Assembly (NCBI RefSeq): GCF_000340435.2
Contig: NZ_CP011883.2
Coordinates: forward strand, 1,844,687 to 1,908,686
DNA from: Mycobacterium haemophilum DSM 44634
Lineage (GTDB): Bacteria; Actinomycetota; Actinomycetes; Mycobacteriales; Mycobacteriaceae
Direction of reading: 5' to 3'
DNA: 64,000 nt
Shown here one piece after another: positions 41,426-49,994 of the stretch. Under the pieces are notes generated by a model. The model had not been told where the DNA came from and did not search any database. It was given only the letters and a program-made list of their open reading frames with translations. Both the position numbers and the translations under genes were made by a program. The stretch's first letter is position 1; every line of letters starts with the position of its first letter.

Positions 41426-43218
41426 GTCGAGTCAGCGTAGGCGTCGGGCGCGGCGGTCGGCCGCCGGGTCGCAGCGGACTCGGAGTTCTGCGAGGTCCCC
41501 GGGTCCGGCGTTGCCATATTCACCGATTGTTGATCGAGTTCACGGCTCTCGGCTGGGACCGTCTGGAGTGGTCGCCACGGTAAGCGGGTGTAGGTCAGCG
41601 CAATGAGCACCAACACGATGATGGTGCTGGCTACGGTGGCATCCACAATTTGGAACAACGCGAAGCGGTCACCGTTGGCTGTCGGGCCGAAGACGCCCAC
41701 GACGATGGTGACGGCGATTGCAGCCACTCGGAAGCCGGTGCGGGTCGCCCAGGCGGCCAGCGGAATGATGGCCCATAGCAGATACCAGGGCTGCACGACG
41801 GGAAACAGCAGCACTGTGACGCCCAGCGCGACGCCGAGGCCGCCGATCGGATGCAGCCGGCCGCGGAACACGGCCAGCAACAGCCAACAGACCATGACCA
41901 TGATGATCAGTACGCCGATGCCGCGGGTCAACGACAGCACTGCAGTGGTGTGATCCCCCAGACCCAGCAGAATGCCCACGTGCCCGGTGCCGAGAGCTAG
42001 CAGCGTCGGCGGTGACATCCAGCTGCGCACCACGTTTGCGGTGCCCAGCGTGTAGATCCAGCCAAACCCCAGCCCACTGGCCCAGCCAACGATGCCCATC
42101 GCGGCCAGCGACAACCCTGCCATCCCCAAGCTGACCAGTAGCAGCGCTTTCGGGGTGCTGCCAAGGCGGTAGGCCAGCGCCATCGCGACGAATCCCAGCG
42201 CCAGCAGTGAGGGCAACTTCACTTGTGACGACAGCACGATCAGGATCGAACCGGCCAGCAACATGCCCAGCGGCTCCCAATTCGAGCCGAATCGGATTGC
42301 CTGGCTCGCCCGAGTGCCGCGGCGCCGCCCGCCGGTGCCTCCACCTCGCCGGGACGTGGGCATCAGTCGCGTTGTGGACGATAAACCGATGCCACGCAGC
42401 GCGAATTCGGCCCCGGTGAGCATCAGCCCGAGCATCAGTGCCTCGTTGTGGATGCCGGCGACGAGATGCATGATCAGCAGCGGATTGGCCGCACCTAGCC
42501 ACAGCGCGCTGACCTCGGCGACGCCGCAGCGTCGGGCCAGCCGCGGGGTTGCCCACACGATCAGACCGACGCCGATTAACACCACCAACCGGTGGCAGAG
42601 CACCGCGGCGACGATGTTGTCTCCGGTCAGCGCCGAGATTCCGCGCCCTATCCACAAAAACAGTGGGCCGTAGGGCGCTGGTGTTTCCCGCCAGAGGCTG
42701 GGCACCGAAAGTGTGAACACCTGGCCGAGTCCCAGTGCGGACGCCGGACCCACCCGGTAAGGGTCAAGTCCCTGTAGGGAGATCTGGCTCTGCGCCAGGT
42801 AGGAGTAGACATCCTTGCTGTACATCGGTGGTGCAATCAACAGCGGCAGCGTCCACAGCAACAGGGTGCGGTCCAGCTCGCCGCGCGACATTCGCCTCTT
42901 GCCCAGCGCGAACCGGCCGAGCATCAACCAGGCCAGCGCCATCATGACTGCCCCGGTGGTAGTCATCGTCAACGAGACCGTCTGGATTCGCGACGGCAGA
43001 TTAAGCAGCCGGACCCCGAACGTGGGGTCCTGGATGACGGGCCTGGCCCCGGCTCCGAGCGCGCCAATCGCCATCAAGATGGTGCCGGTGGCCCCGAACA
43101 AGCGGGTGCGCTGCAGTGCGGTGAGGTCGGTATCGTTCAGCGGCGAGCCCACCGCCTGCTCGTCACCGTGCAAACTGGCGATCGACGAGCTCAGCGTGTG
43201 GTGGCGGCGGGCTGCCAT
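41422..43218 (-). CDS. mptB: alpha-(1,6)-mannopyranosyltransferase, MptB type
   Basis: A 598-residue polytopic membrane glycosyltransferase resembling Rv1459c, the MptB-type enzyme that extends the mannan core of lipomannan and lipoarabinomannan. It has many hydrophobic segments and the GT-C type luminal loop features (APPMYSKDVYSYLAQSQISLQGLDPYRVGP, WRETPAPYGPLFLWIGRGIS). The ATG at 43218 gives MAARRHHTLSSSIASLHGDE, matching the known N-terminus; the longer open frame to 43344 runs through a tandem repeat and is not supported. It shares its upstream region with sufR, transcribed the other way. Confidence 0.92.
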   Translation of the reverse strand: MAARRHHTLSSSIASLHGDEQAVGSPLNDTDLTALQRTRLFGATGTILMAIGALGAGARPVIQDPTFGVRLLNLPSRIQTVSLTMTTTGAVMMALAWLMLGRFALGKRRMSRGELDRTLLLWTLPLLIAPPMYSKDVYSYLAQSQISLQGLDPYRVGPASALGLGQVFTLSVPSLWRETPAPYGPLFLWIGRGISALTGDNIVAAVLCHRLVVLIGVGLIVWATPRLARRCGVAEVSALWLGAANPLLIMHLVAGIHNEALMLGLMLTGAEFALRGIGLSSTTRLMPTSRRGGGTGGRRRGTRASQAIRFGSNWEPLGMLLAGSILIVLSSQVKLPSLLALGFVAMALAYRLGSTPKALLLVSLGMAGLSLAAMGIVGWASGLGFGWIYTLGTANVVRSWMSPPTLLALGTGHVGILLGLGDHTTAVLSLTRGIGVLIIMVMVCWLLLAVFRGRLHPIGGLGVALGVTVLLFPVVQPWYLLWAIIPLAAWATRTGFRVAAIAVTIVVGVFGPTANGDRFALFQIVDATVASTIIVLVLIALTYTRLPWRPLQTVPAESRELDQQSVNMATPDPGTSQNSESAATRRPTAAPDAYADST

Positions 43219-43227
43219 CAGAGCAGC

Positions 43228-43349
43228 GTAGCCCCGGCGACGAGGCGGGCCGCGGAACGCGGGCCGTTGAGGAGTGGGGCCATTGGGTGTAGCCCCGGCG
43301 ACGAGGCGGGCCGCGGAACGCGGGCCGTTGAGGAGTGGGGCCATCGGGT
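43228..43349 (+). repeat. 61-bp tandem duplication between mptB and sufR
   Basis: Two copies, 43228-43288 and 43289-43349, begin GTAGCCCCGGCGACGAGG and end GGGGCCATYGGGT. They differ at one or very few positions (ATT against ATC). The copies lie just upstream of the mptB start and about 65 bases upstream of the SufR box. Such short GC-rich tandem repeats behave as variable-number loci in mycobacteria. The element could alter promoter spacing of either gene. Confidence 0.85.
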
Positions 43350-43411
43350 GTGTGACGGGCCCTCGGTCGCACCGAGGGTACCCTTGCTAGACCGATCGCC
43401 AGAATTGCGTC

Positions 43412-43426
43412 ACACTGGTGTTGTGA
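43412..43426 (+). promoter_or_regulatory. SufR operator ACACT-N5-TGTGA
   Basis: ACACTGGTGTTGTGA is an exact match to the inverted repeat ACACT-N5-TGTGA reported for M. tuberculosis SufR at its own promoter. It covers the GTG start of sufR (43423-43425) and the likely -10 (CACACT, ending six bases before the GTG). Binding here would block RNA polymerase on a leaderless transcript. The operon would then be repressed when SufR carries its cluster. Confidence 0.75.
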
Positions 43427-44127
43427 AAATCCGGTCGGAGCTGGGTGCTGCTGCGGTAGCCGCGGTGCCGGATGGTCACACTCGCCGCGCGGTGGTGCGC
43501 TTGCTGCTGGAGTCCGGGTCGATCACCGCTGGTGAGATCGGTGACCGTCTGGGCCTGTCGGCTGCAGGCGTGCGGCGTCATCTCGACGTGCTCATCGAGG
43601 CGGGCGACGCCGAGTCTGTGGCTGCGGCGGCCTGGCAGCAGGTTGGCCGCGGCCGCCCCGCCAAGCATTACCGGCTGACCGCGGCGGGCCGGGCCAAGCT
43701 CGACCATGCCTACGACACCTTGGCGTCGGCGGCCATGCGACAACTGCGGGAAATCGGTGGGGAGGACGCGGTTCGCACGTTCGCCCGGCAGCGCATCGAC
43801 GCGATCTTGGCCGATGTTGAGCCGGCCGGCGGCGCTGCCGATGTCGACGTTGAGGCAGCCGCCAACCGGGTCGCCAGTGCGTTGAGCGACGCCGGCTATG
43901 TCGCAACCACCACGCGGGTAGGCGGACCGATCCACGGAGTGGAGATCTGCCAGCATCATTGCCCGGTGTCCCATGTCGCCGAGGAATTCCCCGAATTGTG
44001 TGAAACCGAGCAGCAGGCTATTGCCGAGGTGCTCGGGACCCATGTGCAGCGGTTGGCGACGATCGTCAACGGAGATTGCGCCTGCACGACCCACGTGCCA
44101 CTCACGCCGGTACCGAGCAAGACCTAA
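43423..44127 (+). CDS. sufR: Fe-S cluster-responsive repressor SufR
   Basis: A 234-residue winged-helix regulator corresponding to Rv1460. The HTH region is RRAVVRLLLESGSITAGEIGDRLGLSAAGVRRHLDVLIE, followed by GRGRPAKHYRLTAAGRAKL typical of the DeoR/ArsR-like SufR family. The C-terminal third holds Cys ligands for the cluster (CQHHCPVSH, FPELCETE, NGDCACTTH). The GTG at 43423 lies within the SufR operator, so autoregulation is likely. First gene of suf; sufB follows after 51 bases. Confidence 0.92.
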   Translation: MKIRSELGAAAVAAVPDGHTRRAVVRLLLESGSITAGEIGDRLGLSAAGVRRHLDVLIEAGDAESVAAAAWQQVGRGRPAKHYRLTAAGRAKLDHAYDTLASAAMRQLREIGGEDAVRTFARQRIDAILADVEPAGGAADVDVEAAANRVASALSDAGYVATTTRVGGPIHGVEICQHHCPVSHVAEEFPELCETEQQAIAEVLGTHVQRLATIVNGDCACTTHVPLTPVPSKT

Positions 44128-44178
44128 CACCGCGGCGCTCAGCCCGCGCCACACCACGAGCACCAAAGGAGCGCTCAG

Positions 44179-46764
44179 ATGACACTCACGTCAGAGGCCG
44201 CGAAGTCGCCGGCTCCCGAGCCGTTGACCCAGCAGCAGGCAATCGACTCGCTGGGTAAATACGGTTACGGGTGGGCGGACTCCGACGTCGCGGGTGCCAG
44301 CGCACAGCGCGGACTCTCTGAGGACGTTGTCCGCGACATCTCAGCGAAAAAGAACGAACCCGAATGGATGCTGCAAACCCGCCTGAAGGCGCTGCGCATC
44401 TTCGAGCGCAAGCCGATGCCGCGATGGGGCTCCAACCTGGACGGCATCGACTTCGACAACATCAAATACTTCGTGCGCTCTACCGAGAAACAGGCCGCCA
44501 GCTGGGATGAGCTGCCCGAAGATATTCGCAATACCTACGACCGGCTAGGCATCCCCGAGGCGGAGAAGCAGCGCCTCGTTGCCGGCGTAGCGGCGCAATA
44601 CGAATGCCTCGCCGGCGACACTTTGGTGTGGACCGCCAATCGCGGCCAGATCCCAATCAAGGACGTGCAGTTCGGTGATCGGGTGTTTTCTTACGACGAA
44701 GACGGCAAGCGATTTGTGGTCGCGCCGGTCAAGGCATCGGCGCAGACTGACACCCGGCTCACTTACACGGTTCAGACCATCCGGCGGAGCATCCGTGCAA
44801 CAGACAACCACCCGATGCTGGTATTGCGTGACGAGCGCAAGCCAGGTCGCCAACGCAGCCGGTATGCGCGGCGGTGGGTGTCGGTAGGCGAGATCAAGCC
44901 TGGCGACTTCATTGCCGTGCCACGGCAAGTGCCCGAATTTGGTGCCAGTGTTGACCTTCCGAGCATTCCTGGGTTCATATCACCGTCAACGAGTTCCGTT
45001 GACCTGATGTGGCTGCTTGGCTTGTACATCGGCGACGGCAACTTACATCTCTCGACGAAGACGTATCGCGTTGAATTCGCCATTCCAGCAACGGATGTCG
45101 AGCTGCGGGCCGAACTAGCTCGCGTCGTCAAAGATCTATTCGGGTTGTGCTGCATAGAAGCCGACGAGTTCCGCGTGGTGGTGAACTCCAAGGCGCTAAC
45201 CGAGTTGATCGTGGAGTTCGGCTTCGGTGGCGTGTCGCTCACGAAGCGGGTACCAGACTGGGTTTACGGCTTGCCCGTCGATCAGCGATTGGCGTTCCTC
45301 GGCGGCTGGGTCGATGCCGACGGCTACGTGGGCCCTGACCAGAGTGGCTCAATCTTGTTGACCTGCGCCAATGAAGCGCTCATTGGTCAAGCGCGTGAAC
45401 TGGCCGAGCTATCGGGTTTGCGCGCGGGCGGGCCGTGGTCCTTCGCGCAGCCTTATCGTCACGCGCCGGAGCGCATACAAGTCGCTTGGCGGCTCGGTAT
45501 TTCCGGCAACTTTGAGCGGCTCGGATGTCGTAACACCAAGCGCACTAACCGCTTTGGACGCCGCAAGTACATGCATTCATCCAATGGTGCGCACGGGACA
45601 ACGATTCGGGCGCACACCAATGAATGGCTTGGCTTCGAGCGGGTGAAGTCGATCGAACCGTACGCAGTCGAGCCGGTGTATGACATCGAGGTCGACGGCC
45701 CGCACAACTTCGTCGCCGAAGGTTTGGTGGTGCACAACTCCGAGGTCGTCTACCACCAGATTCGGGAGGACCTAGAGGCCCAAGGGGTCATATTCCTCGA
45801 CACCGACACGGGTCTGCGGGAACACCCCGAGATCTTCAAGCAGTACTTCGGCACCGTGATCCCGGCGGGGGACAACAAGTTCTCCGCGCTGAACACCGCG
45901 GTGTGGTCAGGCGGCAGCTTCATAGTGGTCCCTCCGGGCGTGCACGTCGACATCCCGCTGCAGGCCTATTTCCGGATCAACACCGAGAACATGGGTCAGT
46001 TCGAGCGGACGCTGATCATCGTGGATGAGAACGCATACGTTCACTATGTGGAGGGCTGCACCGCTCCTATTTACAAGTCGGACTCGCTGCACTCGGCAGT
46101 CGTCGAGATCATCGTAAAGCCTGGTGGCCGTTGCCGTTACACGACCATCCAGAACTGGTCGAACAACGTTTACAACTTGGTCACCAAGCGCGCCCGTGCC
46201 GAAGCGGGTGCCACCATGGAATGGATTGACGGCAACATCGGGTCCAAGGTCACCATGAAGTACCCGGCGGTCTGGATGACCGGTGAGCACGCCAAAGGTG
46301 AGGTGTTGTCAGTGGCGTTCGCCGGCGAAGACCAGCACCAGGACACCGGTGCCAAGATGCTGCACCTGGCGCCGAACACGTCGAGCAATATCGTGTCCAA
46401 ATCGGTGGCTCGAGGTGGGGGCCGCACCTCCTACCGCGGCCTGGTGCAGGTGAATAAAGGCGCACAGGGGTCGCGCTCCAGCGTGAAATGCGATGCGCTG
46501 CTGGTCGATACGATCAGCCGCAGCGACACCTATCCGTACGTCGATATCCGCGAAGACGACGTCACGATGGGCCATGAGGCCACCGTCTCGAAGGTCAGCG
46601 AGAACCAGCTGTTCTACCTGATGAGCCGTGGGCTAACCGAGGACGAGGCAATGGCGATGGTGGTGCGCGGCTTCGTCGAGCCGATCGCCAAGGAACTGCC
46701 GATGGAGTACGCGCTGGAACTCAACCGGCTGATCGAGTTGCAGATGGAGGGCGCGGTCGGATGA
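44179..46764 (+). CDS. sufB: Fe-S assembly protein SufB with intein
   Basis: An 861-codon precursor. Residues 1-142 and 521-861 form SufB (483 residues after splicing), the main scaffold subunit of SufBC2D. The N-extein starts around AIDSLGKYGYGWADSD and ends in AAQYE; the C-extein starts SEVVYHQIREDLEAQGVIFLDTD and contains conserved blocks such as VVPPGVHVDIPLQAYFRIN, EGCTAPIY and SRSSVKCDALLVD. Residues 143-520 are an intein, annotated separately. AAAGGAG precedes the ATG. The 3' end overlaps sufD by ATGA. The M. tuberculosis equivalent is Rv1461. Confidence 0.96.
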   Translation: MTLTSEAAKSPAPEPLTQQQAIDSLGKYGYGWADSDVAGASAQRGLSEDVVRDISAKKNEPEWMLQTRLKALRIFERKPMPRWGSNLDGIDFDNIKYFVRSTEKQAASWDELPEDIRNTYDRLGIPEAEKQRLVAGVAAQYECLAGDTLVWTANRGQIPIKDVQFGDRVFSYDEDGKRFVVAPVKASAQTDTRLTYTVQTIRRSIRATDNHPMLVLRDERKPGRQRSRYARRWVSVGEIKPGDFIAVPRQVPEFGASVDLPSIPGFISPSTSSVDLMWLLGLYIGDGNLHLSTKTYRVEFAIPATDVELRAELARVVKDLFGLCCIEADEFRVVVNSKALTELIVEFGFGGVSLTKRVPDWVYGLPVDQRLAFLGGWVDADGYVGPDQSGSILLTCANEALIGQARELAELSGLRAGGPWSFAQPYRHAPERIQVAWRLGISGNFERLGCRNTKRTNRFGRRKYMHSSNGAHGTTIRAHTNEWLGFERVKSIEPYAVEPVYDIEVDGPHNFVAEGLVVHNSEVVYHQIREDLEAQGVIFLDTDTGLREHPEIFKQYFGTVIPAGDNKFSALNTAVWSGGSFIVVPPGVHVDIPLQAYFRINTENMGQFERTLIIVDENAYVHYVEGCTAPIYKSDSLHSAVVEIIVKPGGRCRYTTIQNWSNNVYNLVTKRARAEAGATMEWIDGNIGSKVTMKYPAVWMTGEHAKGEVLSVAFAGEDQHQDTGAKMLHLAPNTSSNIVSKSVARGGGRTSYRGLVQVNKGAQGSRSSVKCDALLVDTISRSDTYPYVDIREDDVTMGHEATVSKVSENQLFYLMSRGLTEDEAMAMVVRGFVEPIAKELPMEYALELNRLIELQMEGAVG
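44605..45738 (+). mobile_element. SufB (Pps1-type) intein with LAGLIDADG endonuclease
   Basis: A 378-residue in-frame intein. Block A begins with the splicing Cys (CLAGDTLVWT, residue 143 of the precursor); block B has TDNHPM with the conserved Thr and His. The endonuclease domain has two LAGLIDADG helices (LLGLYIGDGNL near 279-289 and FLGGWVDADGYV near 373-384), both with the catalytic Asp, so homing activity may persist. Blocks F and G read VEPVYDIEVDGPHNFVAEGLVVHN, with the terminal His-Asn, and the next residue is Ser. All splicing residues look intact. The M. tuberculosis counterpart is about 359 residues. Confidence 0.95.
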
Positions 46765-47933
46765 GCTCCGCCGCTCTGAAAGCCGCCTTAAACAAGGGCG
46801 AGCTTTTCGCATCCTTCGATGTTGACGCTTTTGAGGTTCCGCACGGTCGCGACGAGATCTGGCGGTTTACCCCGTTGCGGCGGTTGCGCGGGCTGCATGA
46901 CGGCTCGGCCGTGGCCAATGGCAAGGCACAGATCACTGTCAGCCAGCCGCCCGGCGTGCAGACCGAGACCGTGGGCCGTGGCGACGGACGGCTGGGGCAG
47001 GGCGGTATCCCCGCTGACCGTGTTGCGGCCCAGGCATTTTCGTCGTTCAACTCGGCGACGGTGGTGACCGTCGGGCGGGACACGCAGATCGCTGAGCCGG
47101 TCAACATCGCCGTCACGGGGCCCGGCGAAGGCGCAGTGGCTTACGGCCATCTACAGATCAGGGTCTGCGAACTCGGCGAAGCGGTCGTGGTCATTGACCA
47201 CCGGGGGAGTGGAACTTACGCCGACAACGTCGAATTCATCGTCGAGGCCGCCGCGCGGCTCACCGTGGTGTGGATCGCTGACTGGGCCGACGACATGGTT
47301 CACCTCAGCGCGCACCACGCCCTGCTGGGCAAGGACGCGGTGCTGCGGCATGTCACCGTCACGCTGGGCGGCGAGGTCGTGCGGATGTCGGCCAACGTAC
47401 GATTCTCCGGGCCCGGTGGGGATGCTGAGCTGCTGGGTTTGTACTTCGCCGACGACGGGCAGCACCTCGAGTCGCGGCTACTGGTCGATCACGCTCATCC
47501 CGACTGCACGTCGAATGTGCTGTACAAAGGTGCGCTGCAAGGAGATCCGGACTCGTCACGGCCCGACGCGCATACCGTCTGGGTCGGTGACGTGTTGATT
47601 CGCGCCGAGGCGACCGGCACCGACACTTTCGAGGTGAACCGTAATCTGGTGCTCACCGACGGTGCGCGTGCCGACTCGGTGCCCAACTTGGAGATCGAGA
47701 CCGGTGAGATCGTCGGCGCCGGACATGCCAGCGCTACCGGACGTTTCGACGATGAGCAGCTGTTCTATCTGCGTTCCCGTGGCATTGGCGAAGAGCAGGC
47801 CCGTCGGCTGGTGGTCCGCGGCTTCTTCGGCGAAATCATCTCCAAGGTCGCGGTGCCCCAGGTCCGGGACCGCCTGACCGCAGCCATCGAACACGAACTG
47901 ACCATCACGGAATCGAGATCAACAGCCTCATGA
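46761..47933 (+). CDS. sufD: Fe-S assembly protein SufD
   Basis: A 390-residue SufD, partner of SufB and SufC in the SufBC2D scaffold. Family features are the N-terminal RDEIWRFTPLRRLRGL, the beta-helix stretch (DDMVHLSAHHALLGKDAVLRHVT, LLGLYFADDGQHLESRLLVDH) and the conserved C-terminus SATGRFDDEQLFYLRSRGIGEEQARRLVVRGFF. The start overlaps the sufB stop by ATGA and the end overlaps sufC by ATGA. Equivalent to Rv1462. Confidence 0.95.
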   Translation: MSSAALKAALNKGELFASFDVDAFEVPHGRDEIWRFTPLRRLRGLHDGSAVANGKAQITVSQPPGVQTETVGRGDGRLGQGGIPADRVAAQAFSSFNSATVVTVGRDTQIAEPVNIAVTGPGEGAVAYGHLQIRVCELGEAVVVIDHRGSGTYADNVEFIVEAAARLTVVWIADWADDMVHLSAHHALLGKDAVLRHVTVTLGGEVVRMSANVRFSGPGGDAELLGLYFADDGQHLESRLLVDHAHPDCTSNVLYKGALQGDPDSSRPDAHTVWVGDVLIRAEATGTDTFEVNRNLVLTDGARADSVPNLEIETGEIVGAGHASATGRFDDEQLFYLRSRGIGEEQARRLVVRGFFGEIISKVAVPQVRDRLTAAIEHELTITESRSTAS

Positions 47934-48736
47934 CGACTTTGACAGTCAAAGACCTGCACGTCAGCGTTGAGAATCCCAACGCTGCCGAATCCGAGCGACA
48001 GATCCCCATCCTCAATGGCGTCGACCTGACCGTGAAATCCGGTGAGACGCATGCGTTGATGGGTCCCAACGGCTCCGGCAAGTCCACATTGTCTTATGCC
48101 ATCGCGGGCCACCCCAAGTACCGGGTTACCTCGGGATCCATCACGCTGGACGGTGCGGACGTGCTAGCGATGAGCATCGACGAGCGCGCGCGAGCCGGGT
48201 TGTTTCTGGCCATGCAATATCCCGTCGAGGTACCTGGCGTGTCGGTGTCGAACTTCCTGCGCTCAGCCGCGACCGCCATCCGCGGCGAGCCGCCTAAACT
48301 ACGGCACTGGGTCAAAGAGGTGAAGGCCGCGATGAGCGCGCTGGAGATCGATCCGGTCTTCGCCGAGCGCAGCGTCAACGAGGGCTTCTCCGGTGGCGAA
48401 AAGAAGCGTCACGAGATCCTGCAGCTGGAACTGCTCAAGCCCAAGATCGCCATCCTGGACGAGACCGATTCCGGGTTGGACGTTGACGCGTTGCGAGTAG
48501 TCAGCGAAGGGGTGAACCGCTATGCCGAATCGGAGCACGGCGGCATCCTGTTGATCACCCATTACACCCGCATCCTGCGCTACATCCATCCGGAATTCGT
48601 GCACGTGTTCGTCGGCGGCCGGATCGTCGAGTCCGGTGGCTCGGAGCTGGCCGACGAACTTGAGCAGAACGGCTACGTACGTTTCGCCCCCGCAAGCGGG
48701 AGGTACCCCCACCAAGCGGCGGCAACCGGGGCCTAA
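47930..48736 (+). CDS. sufC: Fe-S assembly ATPase SufC
   Basis: A 268-residue ABC-type ATPase that powers SufBC2D. Walker A is MGPNGSGKSTL, the signature is FSGGEKKRHE and Walker B is IAILDETDSGLD, all in standard SufC form. The last dozen residues are unusual: after EQNGYVRF the frame reads APASGRYPHQAAATGA, because a GC-rich palindromic repeat (48687-48713) is inserted in the 3' end of the gene. The M. tuberculosis protein as I recall it ends shortly after the same point. sufS begins two bases after the stop. Confidence 0.95.
   Translation: MTTLTVKDLHVSVENPNAAESERQIPILNGVDLTVKSGETHALMGPNGSGKSTLSYAIAGHPKYRVTSGSITLDGADVLAMSIDERARAGLFLAMQYPVEVPGVSVSNFLRSAATAIRGEPPKLRHWVKEVKAAMSALEIDPVFAERSVNEGFSGGEKKRHEILQLELLKPKIAILDETDSGLDVDALRVVSEGVNRYAESEHGGILLITHYTRILRYIHPEFVHVFVGGRIVESGGSELADELEQNGYVRFAPASGRYPHQAAATGA
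48687..48713 (+). repeat. short GC-rich palindromic repeat inside the sufC 3' end
   Basis: The stretch CCCCGCAAGCGGGAGGTACCCCC reads on the other strand as GGGGGTACCTCCCGCTTGCGGGG, nearly the same as the block at 3591-3641 within the ribBA-ribH element. It is a dispersed mycobacterial palindromic unit. Here it is in frame and lengthens SufC. Confidence 0.65.
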
Positions 48737-48738
48737 CC

Positions 48739-49992
48739 ATGACTATCTCGCTGACCCCGCTGGATCTCTCGGCGATCCGTGCCGATTTCCCGATCCTCAA
48801 GCGCGTCATGCGAGGCGGAAACCAGTTGGCGTACCTGGATTCCGGGGCGACGTCGCAGCGTCCGGTACAGGTCCTTGACGCCGAGCGCGACTTTCTCGTC
48901 ACGTCCAACGGTGCGGTGCACCGCGGTGCGCACCAACTGATGGAAGAGGCCACTGATGCCTACGAGCAGGGACGCGCCGATATCGCGGCATTTGTCGGTG
49001 CTGACGTCGACGAATTGGTCTTCACCAAGAACGCCACCGAATCGCTCAACTTGGTGTCTTATGTCTTCGGCGACAAGCGGTTCAACGCCGCGGTGACCGA
49101 AGGGGACGTCATTGTCACCACCGAGCTCGAGCACCACGCCAACCTGATCCCCTGGCAAGAGCTCGCCCGTCGCACCGGTGCTACGTTGCGCTGGTACGGC
49201 GTCACCGACGACGGGCGCATCGACCTGGACTCGCTGCAACTCGACGAGCACGTCAAAGTTGTTGCCTTCAGCCACCATTCCAATGTGACCGGTGCGGTAG
49301 CGCCGGTACGCGAGTTGGTCTCGAGGGCCAAGGAGGCGGGTGCGCTGACGGTGCTGGACGCCTGCCAGGCAGTGCCGCACCAGCCGGTCGACTTGCATGG
49401 GTTAGGTGTCGATTTCGCCGCGTTTTCCGGGCATAAAATGTTGGGCCCCAACGGGATCGGTGTGCTCTACGGGCGTCGCGAGCTGCTATCGGCGATGCCG
49501 CCATTTCTTACCGGCGGTTCGATGATCGAGACAGTGACGATGGAAGCTACAACGTATGCGCCGGCGCCGCAGCGATTTGAAGCTGGTACCCCGATGACCT
49601 CCCAGGTGGTCGGATTAGCCGCAGCGGCACGCTATCTCGACGCCATCGGGATGGACGCCGTCGAAGCCCACGAACGCGAGCTGGTCACCGCGGCCGTTAA
49701 GGGTCTGTCCGAAATCGATGGCGTACGCATCATCGGGCCGACGTCGATGGAGAACCGCGGCTCGCCGGTGTCGTTCGTTGTCGACGGTGTTCACGCGCAC
49801 GACGTCGGTCAGGTGCTCGACGACGACGGCGTGGCTGTGCGGGTCGGGCACCACTGCGCGTTGCCGCTGCATCGCCGATTCGCCCTGGCAGCCACTGCGC
49901 GGGCGTCGTTTGCCGTATACAACACCGTCGACGAGGTCAACCGTTTGGTGGCAGGTGTGCGACGCGCGCTGGATTTCTTTGGGAGAGACTGA
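48739..49992 (+). CDS. sufS: cysteine desulfurase SufS (Csd)
   Basis: A 417-residue PLP-dependent desulfurase supplying sulfur from cysteine. The PLP Lys is in DFAAFSGHKMLGPNGIGVLYG; the persulfide Cys is in VRVGHHCALPLHRRF; other class-V blocks include LDSGATSQRP and FTKNATESLNLV. Length is normal for type II SufS and it corresponds to Rv1464. sufU follows with a two-base gap. Confidence 0.96.
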   Translation: MTISLTPLDLSAIRADFPILKRVMRGGNQLAYLDSGATSQRPVQVLDAERDFLVTSNGAVHRGAHQLMEEATDAYEQGRADIAAFVGADVDELVFTKNATESLNLVSYVFGDKRFNAAVTEGDVIVTTELEHHANLIPWQELARRTGATLRWYGVTDDGRIDLDSLQLDEHVKVVAFSHHSNVTGAVAPVRELVSRAKEAGALTVLDACQAVPHQPVDLHGLGVDFAAFSGHKMLGPNGIGVLYGRRELLSAMPPFLTGGSMIETVTMEATTYAPAPQRFEAGTPMTSQVVGLAAAARYLDAIGMDAVEAHERELVTAAVKGLSEIDGVRIIGPTSMENRGSPVSFVVDGVHAHDVGQVLDDDGVAVRVGHHCALPLHRRFALAATARASFAVYNTVDEVNRLVAGVRRALDFFGRD

Positions 49993-49994
49993 CG

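Noticed and set aside
43219..43344. N-terminal extension of the MptB-type gene by 42 codons
   Set aside because: The extension reads through the 61-bp tandem repeat, whereas the known N-terminus begins at the ATG at 43218.
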